A stretch of DNA of 64,000 nucleotides from contig CAJXUN010000014.1 of the NCBI GenBank assembly GCA_913061475.1, positions 23,169-87,168 of the forward strand. Reading direction: 5' to 3'. The stretch's first letter is position 1. Each line of letters opens with the position of its first letter. This document shows positions 18,582-29,200 of the stretch, one piece after another. This stretch comes from an uncultured Colwellia sp. GTDB taxonomy: Bacteria; Pseudomonadota; Gammaproteobacteria; Enterobacterales; Alteromonadaceae. The position numbers and the translations under genes were made by a program. The notes beneath the pieces are model-generated. The model saw nothing but the letters and a program-made list of their open reading frames with translations. It did no database searches and was not told where the DNA came from.

Positions 18582-19913
18582 ATGTTCGGCAGAACAATAG
18601 GAGCAATAGCATCAGTATCTCACGATACATTAATTGCATTTTTTGCTGTTCAATGGCTGTTAGTATTTTATTTGATCAAATGGAGTAAGCGTAAATTGAG
18701 TGAAGAAATTTTTTCTGGAAATGTTTACATCCTTATTCCAGCATATCTTAAAAAAGGTTTTTCTTTTACAAAAGTTTTACCATGTGAAGCAAAACATAAA
18801 AACTTTATTGACGATATTAGTCAAAGGTTTAACGACGAGATCTCAAGTGGCGTTCATAAGTCTCAAATGAGGTCTTATTTAGGTACTTTTCCTCTTGCGT
18901 GTTTTGATGATGCTGAGTGTCCTGTAGATCAGCAATTTTATCAAGACGCTGAATTGTTTTTATCGCTTCATAGTAAAACCGGTTTAGCGGTGTTAACGAT
19001 TAGGCTATTTGAAAAGCAACTCCCCGCTTCTCAGCTACTTGACCGATTATCGAAAGGCGCTTTGTTATTTAAAAATGACAGTGGTGTATGTGTGAGCATA
19101 GATGATCTGGTTTCCCAATGGGGAATTTCAGTCTTGTCTACTTCGGCTAAGGCTTGCCTTTCAACCCGACAAGAAATTCCTGCAGACGTACTGCCTTATT
19201 ACTTTGCCAATGAAACTTACGCTTCTAAAAATATGTCGGCTCAAATTACTTCTAAAGAATTCAAACAGCAAATGTCGACAAATGTTGCCCAATACGATAG
19301 CAGTGATATTTTTGTTGGTAAACAAAGCGTTATACGAATAGATCGCAGAGATAGTCAGCATGACTATCCAAAACTGACATCCGATAGCGCTTTTTTATTC
19401 GTACTTGAGGCCTTGCTATACAAAGAAGCCGCTGTTTTACGTACTAACAAACAAGTGCTTATTGCCATTGAAAAAAATGACTTACTCGCCCTCGATGTAC
19501 TTAACAAATTAACTGCTGAATTTTCGGCAACTATTCCATTTTGGGACATTAATATTTTTAATTACCTGACTGCTCAGCAATTGGCTAATAATCTCGATGA
19601 GCGGTTTGGTATCAATCAATATTTTGAATTGTATGAAAAAAATCAGCAACTATTACAATACCGGATAAATCTGAAAGAGGGTATTGAGCAAGAAAAGAAA
19701 AATAAAATCTTATATATTATCGCCGTGATCTTGTTCATTTTTGAATTAGCACCACACTGCTATGTATTATTTACCCGAATATTAAGCGGTAAATGGCTGA
19801 GTTCAGCAGAATCTTTATCTTTAGTTGGCGCTGGTATCTCTACGGCACTACTTGCCAGTATCCTAGTTTTAGTTATCCGCAAAAAGAAGAGAAAGCACGA
19901 TGCAAGCTTATGA
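18582..19913 (+). CDS. Uncharacterised membrane protein, N-terminal TM, large soluble domain, two C-terminal TMs
   Basis: Intact 443-aa ORF; TM at IAFFAVQWLLVFYLI, ILYIIAVILFIFELAPHCYVLF and LVGAGISTALLASILVLVI; no family recognised. Confidence 0.75.
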   Translation: MFGRTIGAIASVSHDTLIAFFAVQWLLVFYLIKWSKRKLSEEIFSGNVYILIPAYLKKGFSFTKVLPCEAKHKNFIDDISQRFNDEISSGVHKSQMRSYLGTFPLACFDDAECPVDQQFYQDAELFLSLHSKTGLAVLTIRLFEKQLPASQLLDRLSKGALLFKNDSGVCVSIDDLVSQWGISVLSTSAKACLSTRQEIPADVLPYYFANETYASKNMSAQITSKEFKQQMSTNVAQYDSSDIFVGKQSVIRIDRRDSQHDYPKLTSDSAFLFVLEALLYKEAAVLRTNKQVLIAIEKNDLLALDVLNKLTAEFSATIPFWDINIFNYLTAQQLANNLDERFGINQYFELYEKNQQLLQYRINLKEGIEQEKKNKILYIIAVILFIFELAPHCYVLFTRILSGKWLSSAESLSLVGAGISTALLASILVLVIRKKKRKHDASL

Positions 19914-20751
19914 CTTAGCGGATATTTTTGAATCAATAGAGAAATTCAACAACAAGGGCTTTGCTGTTCAAGAAAAAAGACTTTTGTCTGAGTATTTGTT
20001 AAATAATGCAACGTTTAAAAAACGTAGGATGTTGCAGCTGTTATCCGTTGATGTTCACTGTGATGATATGGCTTGGTTAGAATGGTTTAATTGGTATTAT
20101 CAAGGGGTAAGCTTCAGCGAGTGTCCTGCATGGTTACAAAACGAAAAAGGCAAGCTTAGCCTTAATGACATTAAGCTGATGAGCTATCCAAACTTGACTG
20201 ATTTAGGCTGGGAAATAAAAGATGTTGTAAAATCGTCAATTGATATTTCGGCTGCAGGGATAGGTAATTATATTCCCACTGAACATGAACTCGAGCATTG
20301 GGTAAAACTTCGTCGTCAGAACATGGATCTTTTTACCGGCGCTGTATTAGCTGGAGAATTAGTGGCACAAGTTGGTTTTATTAAAATTACCGCTGCAGAA
20401 CATCAAAAAATGTCTGCCGGCAAGTTGTCGGAAAATAGTTTAAGTGGGCTTTGTGATGATAGTAGTGACGAGATATTTCTGTACATCCCGAGTGTGGTGA
20501 TAAAGCGTGAACTGCAGAAGAAAACGCTTTTAATGAAGATGCTTAAACACCTTTTTCAACAATTCAATAACAGCGCTATTGGACCAAAAGTGAAAGGTTT
20601 TATAGCAGTCGCTTACACAAAAGATGGAGAAAAACTTTGTCAGCAATTCAACCTTAGCTATAAAACTTCACACCTAAAAGATCAAAAGGTTTGCAGCGGC
20701 ACGATCGATGACCTACTTCAGTCGAAGCTATGTAAGAAAATTTGTCGTTAG
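19900..20751 (+). CDS. Uncharacterised protein with possible GNAT-like C-terminal half
   Basis: Overlaps upstream ORF by 14 nt; FTGAVLAGELVAQVGFIKI ... EIFLYIPSVVIKRELQKKTLLMKMLKHLFQQF ... VAYTKDGEKLCQQFNL is suggestive of a GNAT fold. Confidence 0.65.
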   Translation: MQAYDLADIFESIEKFNNKGFAVQEKRLLSEYLLNNATFKKRRMLQLLSVDVHCDDMAWLEWFNWYYQGVSFSECPAWLQNEKGKLSLNDIKLMSYPNLTDLGWEIKDVVKSSIDISAAGIGNYIPTEHELEHWVKLRRQNMDLFTGAVLAGELVAQVGFIKITAAEHQKMSAGKLSENSLSGLCDDSSDEIFLYIPSVVIKRELQKKTLLMKMLKHLFQQFNNSAIGPKVKGFIAVAYTKDGEKLCQQFNLSYKTSHLKDQKVCSGTIDDLLQSKLCKKICR

Positions 20752-20784
20752 ACCTATGATTAAAGCTTAAATTGCCGATGGTAA

Positions 20785-20841
20785 TTTTTATTTACAACTT
20801 GCTACTTAATACACCATGTTTGGCAAACTAATCTTCTCCAA
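20785..20841. repeat. 57-bp near-copy of the putA 3' end and its downstream flank
   Basis: 51/57 identical by eye to 26179-26235, first 26 nt identical; encodes remnant ..GED* in reverse complement. Confidence 0.8.
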
Positions 20842-21035
20842 GCAAATGTTGGCGAGTAATTTTAAAAGATAGATAAGCTTGAAAGTATGAGAGTCTCTGG
20901 TATTAAGGTTAAAAACTATGCTCGTTGTATCGATTATGCTTTAGCGTTTAGCACCTGTAATAATAATATAAGCTAATGGTGATCTGCTGCTGGGTTTTAT
21001 TCGTATGAAAGTTTTTATTGATTAGAATATTACCC

Positions 21036-22391
21036 ATGAAACGCACACTCTATTGGCTAACGCATGATTTGCGGATTAATGATAATTTGGCTCTACATGC
21101 TGCCAGTAAAAGTGAGCATTTACTATGTGTTTATGTCGTTGATAAACAGTGGTTTCAAACGAATAATTATCAGTCAAAAGCGCTAGGGGTAAAACGCTGG
21201 CATTTTTTGCAAAGCTGTTTAAACGACTTTAACCAAGCGCTTTTGGCGCTTGGGCAGCAGCTCTATATCGTTTATGGTGACACCTTAAGCACTTTAGCTA
21301 AGCTATGTGATAACTATCAAATTAGTGACCTGATTACGACAAAATTGCCAGGCACTTATGAGCAAAGGCTAATAAAAAGTTTAAGCGATTTGAAGCCTGA
21401 ATTAGCCATTAATACCGTTGAGCAATATACCTTATATGAACAAGCAGCATTACCCTTTGAGCTTGAGCAACTGCCGATAAGTTACTCCAAGTTTCGAAAA
21501 GCCATGACGGGTTTAAAACCGCCCACATTAGCACCAGTGATCACCTCGCTCCCCCCATTGTTCGATACTATGCCTTCACCTACCGTTTTCAGGCCCCAGT
21601 GGCTGCCAAACAGCGGCTATCAGGAAGTTAAACATGGCTGCTACTTTAGCGGTGGCGAGCAATATGGTTTGAGGCAGCTTAGCCATTATTTTTCCACCAG
21701 TGCTGCTGCAAGTTATAAACAATTAAGAAATAATTTAGATGGTTGGCAAAATAGCAGTAAGTTGTCTGCTTGGCTGAGCTATGGCTGTATTTCCGCCCGA
21801 CAAGTATTTCATGCTATTGCAAAATTTGAACAGCAATACGGTAAAAATAGCTCTACTGAATGTTTGTATTTAGAATTATTATGGCGTGAGTACTTTCAAT
21901 GGCTACACTTCAGTGTTGGTGCAAAAATCTATCACTTTAAAGGTTTGGCAAAGACTGCTCCGCTGACAAGCTTCTATAACGAGCGTTTTAGCAAATGGTG
22001 TTTAGGAAATACGCCATACCCGCTAGTGAATGCTTGCATGAATGAACTCAGGTTGACCGGATATTTGAGTAACCGTGGTCGACAAATTGTTGCCAGCTGC
22101 TTGGTGAATGAACTTAGTGTTGATTGGCGGTACGGTGCAGCATGGTTTCAAGAACATTTAGTCGACTATGACGCCGCGGTAAATTGGGGGAATTGGCAGT
22201 ACATTGCTGGTGTTGGAGTAGACCCAAGAGGTGGTAGACATTTTAACCTAGAGAAGCAAACTACACTTTACGACCCTGACGGTTTGTATCAAGAAAAGTG
22301 GACGAAAAACACCTCAGCAAGAATGGTTGCTCTTGATTCAGTTGATGCTTCAGACTGGCCGATAATAGCAGAGATACATCATGACTCTTAG
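21036..22391 (+). CDS. Cryptochrome DASH family protein
   Basis: MKRTLYWLTHDLRINDNLALHAAS...; TGYLSNRGRQIVASCLVNELSVDWRYGAAWFQEHLVDYDAAVNWGNWQYIAGVGVDPRGGRHFN is DASH-like. Confidence 0.92.
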   Translation: MKRTLYWLTHDLRINDNLALHAASKSEHLLCVYVVDKQWFQTNNYQSKALGVKRWHFLQSCLNDFNQALLALGQQLYIVYGDTLSTLAKLCDNYQISDLITTKLPGTYEQRLIKSLSDLKPELAINTVEQYTLYEQAALPFELEQLPISYSKFRKAMTGLKPPTLAPVITSLPPLFDTMPSPTVFRPQWLPNSGYQEVKHGCYFSGGEQYGLRQLSHYFSTSAAASYKQLRNNLDGWQNSSKLSAWLSYGCISARQVFHAIAKFEQQYGKNSSTECLYLELLWREYFQWLHFSVGAKIYHFKGLAKTAPLTSFYNERFSKWCLGNTPYPLVNACMNELRLTGYLSNRGRQIVASCLVNELSVDWRYGAAWFQEHLVDYDAAVNWGNWQYIAGVGVDPRGGRHFNLEKQTTLYDPDGLYQEKWTKNTSARMVALDSVDASDWPIIAEIHHDS

Positions 22392-22424
22392 CATGCGAGT
22401 GCTAGGTATTGCGGACTTATTACA

Positions 22425-23915
22425 GTGACTGTCAACCCAGTCAATGTCGTCTGGCTTAAGCGTGATTTGCGACTTAGTGATCACCTGCCTTTACGACAAG
22501 CAATTCAATCAGGTTTAACACTGCTTTACTATGTTTTTGAACCACTATTGCTCGACGATCCTCATTATGATCAACGGCACTGGCGCTTTGTTTGGCAATC
22601 AATTGAAGATCTTAATCAGCAGTTAGCAGCCTTTAATAGTCAAGTGTATGTTTATGTGGGAGACGCTGTCGATGGTCTGAACGAAATTAACCGTTATTTT
22701 GGTATCAACGGCTTATTTAGCCATGAGGAAACCGGTTTACTGTCGACCTTTGAGCGAGATAAAACGGTAAAAAAGTGGAGTGTTGAACACCATGTTCATT
22801 GGCATGAAACAGCAACCGGAGCGGTTGTTCGAGGTAAAAAAAATAGAAAAAATTGGGATAGCCATTGGCGCGATGTCATGCAAGCGCCAGTAGTTGAAGT
22901 TCCCTTGTCTGCCAATGCTTTATTGGCTAAGCAAAGCATAGATAAATTACCGAGTTCGACGATAGCGCCATCATGGCTAACCCCTAATGCATATATGCTG
23001 AAAGGTGGTGAAAATTGGGCGAAAAAAACTTTGCAGTCGTTTTTATATGTCCGAGGGAAAAGTTATCACTTTGATATTTCTAAACCGATGGCAAGCCGCA
23101 AAAGCTGTTCACGATTATCGCCTTATTTGGCATGGGGTAATATCAGTTTAAGACAGTTTTATCAGGCCCTGTTATTAAAACAAGCGGAAAGTGCTTGGAA
23201 AAAATCTATTGCTGCTCTGGCTTCAAGGCTGCATTGGCATTGTCATTTCATTCAAAAATTTGAAAGTGAACACCATATGCAGTGGCGGCCGGTTAACAAA
23301 GCCTATAATGACTTATGCTATCCAAAGATACACATGGGTTTGAGTGTTGATGAGCGGATAAGTCAATGGGAAAATGCACAAACGGGATATCCATTAGTCG
23401 ATGCCTGCATGCTTTGTTTAGTGAAAACTGGTTATATAAACTTCCGTATGCGGGCAATGCTAGTCAGTTTCTTATGCCATCATCTCCTCGTTGATTGGCG
23501 TTTAGGGGTAACGCACTTAGCGGCTCTGTTTCTAGATTTTGAGCCAGGGATTCATTATCCGCAATTTCAAATGCAAGCCGGGGTCACGGGTACGAATATC
23601 ATTCGAGTTTACAATCCGGTGAAGCAGTCACAAGAGAAAGATCCCGATGGCGAGTTTATTATTAAATGGTTACCACAATTAGCACAGTTACCCAAAGAGC
23701 TGGTCCATACGCCATGGCAACTATCACCCATGGAACAACAGCTTTACCAATGTCAGTTAGGTGAAAATTACCCCTTGCCCATGGTGGATATTGCACAAAC
23801 AGGTAAAATTTCCCGCGATCTACTTTGGGGCTTTCGGCAACGACTCGATAGCAAAAAAGAAGCTCAGCGTATCGTAGCTAAACATGTAAGAGCAAAGGCT
23901 AAAAAACACGCATAA
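22425..23915 (+). CDS. Cryptochrome/deoxyribodipyrimidine photolyase family protein
   Basis: [19 protein letters not shown]...; [25 protein letters not shown]-binding domain with noncanonical C-terminus. Confidence 0.88.
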   Translation: MTVNPVNVVWLKRDLRLSDHLPLRQAIQSGLTLLYYVFEPLLLDDPHYDQRHWRFVWQSIEDLNQQLAAFNSQVYVYVGDAVDGLNEINRYFGINGLFSHEETGLLSTFERDKTVKKWSVEHHVHWHETATGAVVRGKKNRKNWDSHWRDVMQAPVVEVPLSANALLAKQSIDKLPSSTIAPSWLTPNAYMLKGGENWAKKTLQSFLYVRGKSYHFDISKPMASRKSCSRLSPYLAWGNISLRQFYQALLLKQAESAWKKSIAALASRLHWHCHFIQKFESEHHMQWRPVNKAYNDLCYPKIHMGLSVDERISQWENAQTGYPLVDACMLCLVKTGYINFRMRAMLVSFLCHHLLVDWRLGVTHLAALFLDFEPGIHYPQFQMQAGVTGTNIIRVYNPVKQSQEKDPDGEFIIKWLPQLAQLPKELVHTPWQLSPMEQQLYQCQLGENYPLPMVDIAQTGKISRDLLWGFRQRLDSKKEAQRIVAKHVRAKAKKHA

Positions 23916-23995
23916 TCACAAGCAAATCGCAGACCGTAAGCGGGAGTATAAGCGATGAATCAATGTTGTTAATTGGCCAGTAATGGGTGAATTAG

Positions 23996-24151
23996 ATGCA
24001 TAAAAAATTAACTTTGGCTGAAAAAAATTGCCAAACTTGCGGTAAGGGCTTTGTTTGGCGGAAAAAATGGCATCGCTGTTGGGAACAAGTACTTTATTGT
24101 TCTGAGCGTTGTCGGCGAAATAAAAGCAGTGCTGAACGTTCAGTACGTTGA
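23996..24151 (+). CDS. DUF2256 family small zinc-ribbon-like protein
   Basis: 51-aa ORF not in supplied track: [51 protein letters not shown]; CxxC...CxxxC and WRKKW..CW signature. Confidence 0.88.
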   Translation: MHKKLTLAEKNCQTCGKGFVWRKKWHRCWEQVLYCSERCRRNKSSAERSVR

Positions 24152-24197
24152 GATAGGTAGAGCGCAAAATTTTGCGTTGTTATGATAAGGAAAATAA

Positions 24198-25748
24198 ATG
24201 CCAGCAAAACATCTTAGGTTAATTTTAGGCGATCAGCTCAACCCAACACATAGTTGGTTTGAGCATATTGATACTGAGGTTGTTTATGTTATTGCAGAGC
24301 TTCATCAAGAGGCTATCTACACTAAACATCATGTACAAAAAATCACCGCGTTTTTTGCTGCTATGGCTGACTTTGCTCAGCAACTTGTCGCGCAAGGTCA
24401 TCAAGTTTGTTATTTAACCCTAGATGATAGTCAACACTATCAAAATTTAACCGCACTTATCACTGCACTGGTAGAACGCTATAGCGCCGAGCACTTCAGT
24501 TTTCAACGACCTGATGAATATCGTCTACGCGAGCAGTTATCGGCACTACAAGGCCAGCTTAGTGCAACCGTAACTGAAGTTGATTCTGAGCACTTTCTTC
24601 TGCCCTTTAATGAATTGCCTGAGCACTTTCAAGCGCAAAGCCATGTCAGAATGGAGCACTTTTATCGCTATATGCGTAAACGTTTTGCCATTTTAATGAA
24701 CGGTGAGAAACCGCTTGGTGACGCATGGAACTTTGACAGTAATAATCGCCAGTCATTTAAACAAAGCGATCTTAAATCCATTCCTAAACCGCTGATCTTT
24801 GAAAATACTGCAGAGCCTTATCTACAGCGGATTAAAAAGCATAATATCCGAACAATTGGCCAAGAATCTAACGAGGTGAGTTATCCAATTAATCGCGAGC
24901 AATCAAAAACCTTATTAGATTTTTTTTGTCGATACCAGTTAATTAACTTTGGTAACTTTCAAGATGCCATGACCATGGCATCACCCTATGCATGGAGCTT
25001 ATACCACTCACGTTTAAGCTTTTCGCTGAACTGTAAAATGCTACATCCGATGGAGGTTATTAGCGCAGCATTAAGTGCCTATGAAGATAGTGATGGCAAC
25101 ATTACCTTGTCGCAAGTGGAAGGTTTTATTCGACAAATTTTAGGCTGGCGCGAATATGTCAGAGGCATGTATTGGGTAAACATGCCTAATTACAGCGAGC
25201 AAAATTTTTTAACAGCAAAGCGTAACTTACCTGAATTTTTTTGGCACGCTAATACCCATATGCAATGCTTAAAAAGTGCTATATCGCAATCTCTAGATCA
25301 CGCCTATGCCCACCATATTCAGCGCTTAATGATCACGGGTAACTTTGCCTTATTAGCAGGTATTGCTCCTAAGCAGGTCGATGAGTGGTACTTAGGCATC
25401 TATATTGATGCGATTGAGTGGGTGGAATTACCCAATACTCGCAGCATGGCACTGTTTGCCGATGGCGGGTGGATCGCTACTAAACCTTATGCGGCCAGTG
25501 GTAACTATGTTAATAAAATGAGTGATTACTGCCGAGGCTGTCGTTATAACGTTAAAGAGAAAGTGACGGAAAACGCCTGTCCACTAAACAGCTTGTATTG
25601 GAACTTTATTGCCAAGAACTATGACAAATTAGCGTCAAATCCCCGTATGGCTTTCCCCGTACGTAATTGGGAAAAAATGCCGTCCGAGCAAAAAAGTGCT
25701 ATTAGCGCGCATGCTGAAAAGTTATTAAATAATCTAGACGCCTTGTAG
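24198..25748 (+). CDS. FeS-BCP-type photolyase/cryptochrome (PhrB/CryB-like, candidate (6-4) photolyase)
   Basis: LRLILGDQLNPTHSWF..., ILGWREYVRGMYW, CRGCRYNVKEKVTENACPLNSLYWNF cysteine cluster. Confidence 0.9.
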   Translation: MPAKHLRLILGDQLNPTHSWFEHIDTEVVYVIAELHQEAIYTKHHVQKITAFFAAMADFAQQLVAQGHQVCYLTLDDSQHYQNLTALITALVERYSAEHFSFQRPDEYRLREQLSALQGQLSATVTEVDSEHFLLPFNELPEHFQAQSHVRMEHFYRYMRKRFAILMNGEKPLGDAWNFDSNNRQSFKQSDLKSIPKPLIFENTAEPYLQRIKKHNIRTIGQESNEVSYPINREQSKTLLDFFCRYQLINFGNFQDAMTMASPYAWSLYHSRLSFSLNCKMLHPMEVISAALSAYEDSDGNITLSQVEGFIRQILGWREYVRGMYWVNMPNYSEQNFLTAKRNLPEFFWHANTHMQCLKSAISQSLDHAYAHHIQRLMITGNFALLAGIAPKQVDEWYLGIYIDAIEWVELPNTRSMALFADGGWIATKPYAASGNYVNKMSDYCRGCRYNVKEKVTENACPLNSLYWNFIAKNYDKLASNPRMAFPVRNWEKMPSEQKSAISAHAEKLLNNLDAL

Positions 25749-25871
25749 GTAGTGATAAGTAAATCCTGCCATCTGTCGCAGCTTAAAGATAAATTAGCCG
25801 TACTAAATTGGTCTTTATTACCTTTTGATTCGTAACCTAAACTTGGAAATATCAATATTAAGGTTGACTAT

Positions 25872-26123
25872 ATGACACTGTCTTTGGATGAAGAATCAAG
25901 AATTATCGAAATGGCTTGGGAAGATCGCACGCCCTTTGAAGCCATAGCGCATCAATTCAATATGGGGGAAACGGCAGTGATCAAGTTTATGCGTCGTAAC
26001 CTAAAACCAAAAAGCTTTAAATTATGGCGCGCACGGGTCAGTGGCCGAACAACTAAACATAGTCAACTGAGATCGCCTGAGGTGAGCAGGGGCTATTGCC
26101 CAACGCAGTATAAGCCTCGCTAG
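25872..26123 (+). CDS. DUF2805 / TIGR03643 family small protein
   Basis: IIEMAWEDRTPFEAIAHQFNMGETAVIKFMRRNLKPKSFKLWRARVSGRTTKH. Confidence 0.88.
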   Translation: MTLSLDEESRIIEMAWEDRTPFEAIAHQFNMGETAVIKFMRRNLKPKSFKLWRARVSGRTTKHSQLRSPEVSRGYCPTQYKPR

Positions 26124-26157
26124 TTGGATATGCATTGTCGAAGAACTAAACAAAAAA

Positions 26158-26179
26158 ACGGGCATCTAATGATGCCCGT
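26158..26179 (-). terminator. Terminator hairpin ACGGGCATCTAATGATGCCCGT
   Basis: Perfect stem with A/T-run flanks on both strands; probably bidirectional between DUF2805 gene and putA. Confidence 0.85.
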
Positions 26180-26221
26180 TTTTATTTACAACTTGCTACT
26201 TAATGCACAATTTTTGGTGAA

Positions 26222-29200
26222 CTAATCTTCTTCAACCAATGTCATGAGTGAAGTGTTACCACCTGAAGCCGTTGTATCAATGCTAATGGTTTTTTCGGTT
26301 AACAAACGTTGGATCAGATTATCAAAATATTCAGAACTGATCACTGGCAATATTGCCCCTTGACGCTCTGCCAATTTTTCACTGATATAATGTTTACGGT
26401 CACAATTACTGTCGACTACCACGCCTGATAACGAAGTGTGCGTTAACATCGTTGATAAGTGACGTAAGCGAGCAACTTGGAAAACACCAGTATCAGCCCC
26501 AGTCGAGAGAAATTTATCTCTAAAAGCGATGGCTTCATCATAATACAAGTCAGATACTACGCTAACAACAGTATTGCCAGTAGCTAATGCCGTTACAATC
26601 GACAGTACCCAAAAGTGAAAGCTAACCGTTGAATCAGCAAAACAGATAATATTGCCGCGATTTTCCAAATAAAGCACGTTAGACTCACCCGTTGGTCCAG
26701 GTAAGAATGTTGGCTTTTTCATGCGCTTTTCGATATCAATTAATTGCGAACGCGCCGATTTTAACGTACGGTTTAAATCGTCGGCTAAATCATCAACGAT
26801 ATCAACATGGGCAATTTTTGCTAACAATTGTCGCACACATGAAATACGGGTATTTAACTCGGTTAAGCGCCACGCTTTTTCTGCCGCATTGGCCTTATCC
26901 ATAAATAGAATGGCTTCTTTATCAGACTGTTCATCACCGTCTAAAGCTTCTACTTGTGAAGGTAATAAGTTAAATTGCTCGGCATCTGGCGTTGCTTTTT
27001 CTATCACTAAACGGCTTAGATAATTTGGTCCACCTGCTTTTGGTCCAGTACCTGAAAGGCCGCGACCACCAAAAGGTTGTACACCAACAATAGCGCCGAT
27101 CATATTACGGTTGATATAAACATTACCGGCACGTGAAAGCTTAGCTAAATCAAAAGCGCGGTGTTCAATACGCGTATGAATACCCATAGTTAAACCAAAA
27201 CCAGTGCCATTAATTCTATCAATAACCGCTTCTATTTCATTGCCTTTAAAGCGTACAACATGCACACAAGGACCAAATACTTCCTGCTTAAGTACGCTAA
27301 TATCGCTGATTTCATAGAGGCGTGGCGCGAAAAAGAAATGCTCATTATTATTAACTTCATCAGCAATAGGGCACTGATACAATAATTGACCATGGTCTTT
27401 CATGTAGTCACTGTGGGCATTAAGGGCATCTAAGGCTTTTTGATCAATGACCGGACCAATATCCGTACTGAGTTTTGCTGGGTTACCCACATGTAATTCT
27501 GCTAAGGCGCCTTTAAGCATGGTGATCACATCATCAGCAATATCTTCTTGTAAAAATAGTACTCGCAATGCTGAACAACGTTGACCTGCCGATTGAAAAC
27601 CTGAAGAAATTACATCGTCAACCACCTGTTCAGGTAAAGCCGTTGAATCCACGATCATGCAATTTTGGCCGCCAGTTTCCGCAATTAATGGCACTTGATC
27701 GCCACCACGGTCAGCTAAGGTTTGTGAAATAACGGTGCCAGTTTGTGTTGAACCCGTAAACATAACCGTTTGAATACGAGGGTCTGGAATAATAACCTTA
27801 CCCACTTCACTACCACGGGCAATAACCGCTTGCACGACACCTTCAGGTAAACCGACTGATTTCATTAATTCAATGGTGCGTAACGCAATTAAACTGGTTT
27901 GTTCTGCTGGTTTTGCTAATACCGTATTACCGGTTGCAATAGCAGCGGCAACTTGTCCTAAAAATATCGCTAGCGGGAAGTTCCACGGGCTAATACATAA
28001 GATGACACCACGGGCTTCTAAACGCTCATCGGCGGCAACTTCAACGGCTTGTTGTGCGTAATAGCGACAAAAGTCAACCGCTTCTCTTACTTCGTCTATA
28101 CCGTCTTGTGCTATTTTACCGGCTTCTTTAATACACAAAGCAATCAATTCATCGCTATGGCGCTCAAGAATATCGGCAACACGGCACAGTAAGGCTGCTC
28201 GCTCAACAACTGGGGTAGCTGACCATGAAGCGAAGGCTGTTTCGGCCATATCAATCATGGCTAACATGTCAGCTTTGTTATGGTGCTGATGAAAGCCAAT
28301 AATTTCGCTATGATTTGCCGGATTTTTTACCGCAACCGCATCTGAAGGAACATCATTTTTATTAAGCAGATGATCAACAAACCAATTATCTAATGCTGAT
28401 TTTAATGGCGTAATCACATTGATGTTGGTTAAATCTAAGCCTTTAGAGTTATCACGACCCAAACCTTTAGCGTCATGATATAACGCAATCGGTTTAATAA
28501 TTTGGTGATTGTATTTATCTTTTAAGCGTTGAGTTTTTTCAACCGGATCACCAAGTAACGATTCTACCGGTTGAGACTCGTCAACAATGGCATTAACAAA
28601 AGAAGAGTTAGCGCCATTTTCTAATAAACGACGCACCAAATACGCTAATAGGTCTTCATGATGACCCACTGGTGCGTATATACGACATTGAATTTGTTCA
28701 CCCGCTACAATTTGATCATATAAAGAGTCGCCCATTCCATGTAAGCATTGAAACTCAAAACCTTCTTTATCATTACCCGCCAGTTCAACAATAGTGGCTG
28801 CAGTATAGGCATTATGAGTAGCAAACTGTGGGTAAATGGTATCTCTATATTCTAATAGCTTGTTAGCACAGGCATGGTAAGAAACGTCAGTTGAAGACTT
28901 ACGGGTGAAAACAGGGAAATGAGCATGACCATCTTTCTGGGCATTTTTTATTTCGGTATCCCAATAAGCGCCTTTCACCAAGCGCACCATCATTTTGCGA
29001 TCAACACGAACAGTTAACTCACGTAACCAATCAACCACGAAAATAGCACGTTTTTGATAAGATTGCAGTGCAATACCAAAGCCATCCCAATCACCTAATT
29101 CATGATCACTAAATACCGCTTCAATAATATCAAGCGATATATCTAAACGCTCCGACTCTTCTGCATCAACGGTTAAGCCGATATTGTAGTTTTTTGCTTG

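Noticed and set aside
25619-25855. 78-aa reverse ORF at the 3' end of the FeS-BCP photolyase gene
   Set aside because: Mostly antisense to a conserved CDS.
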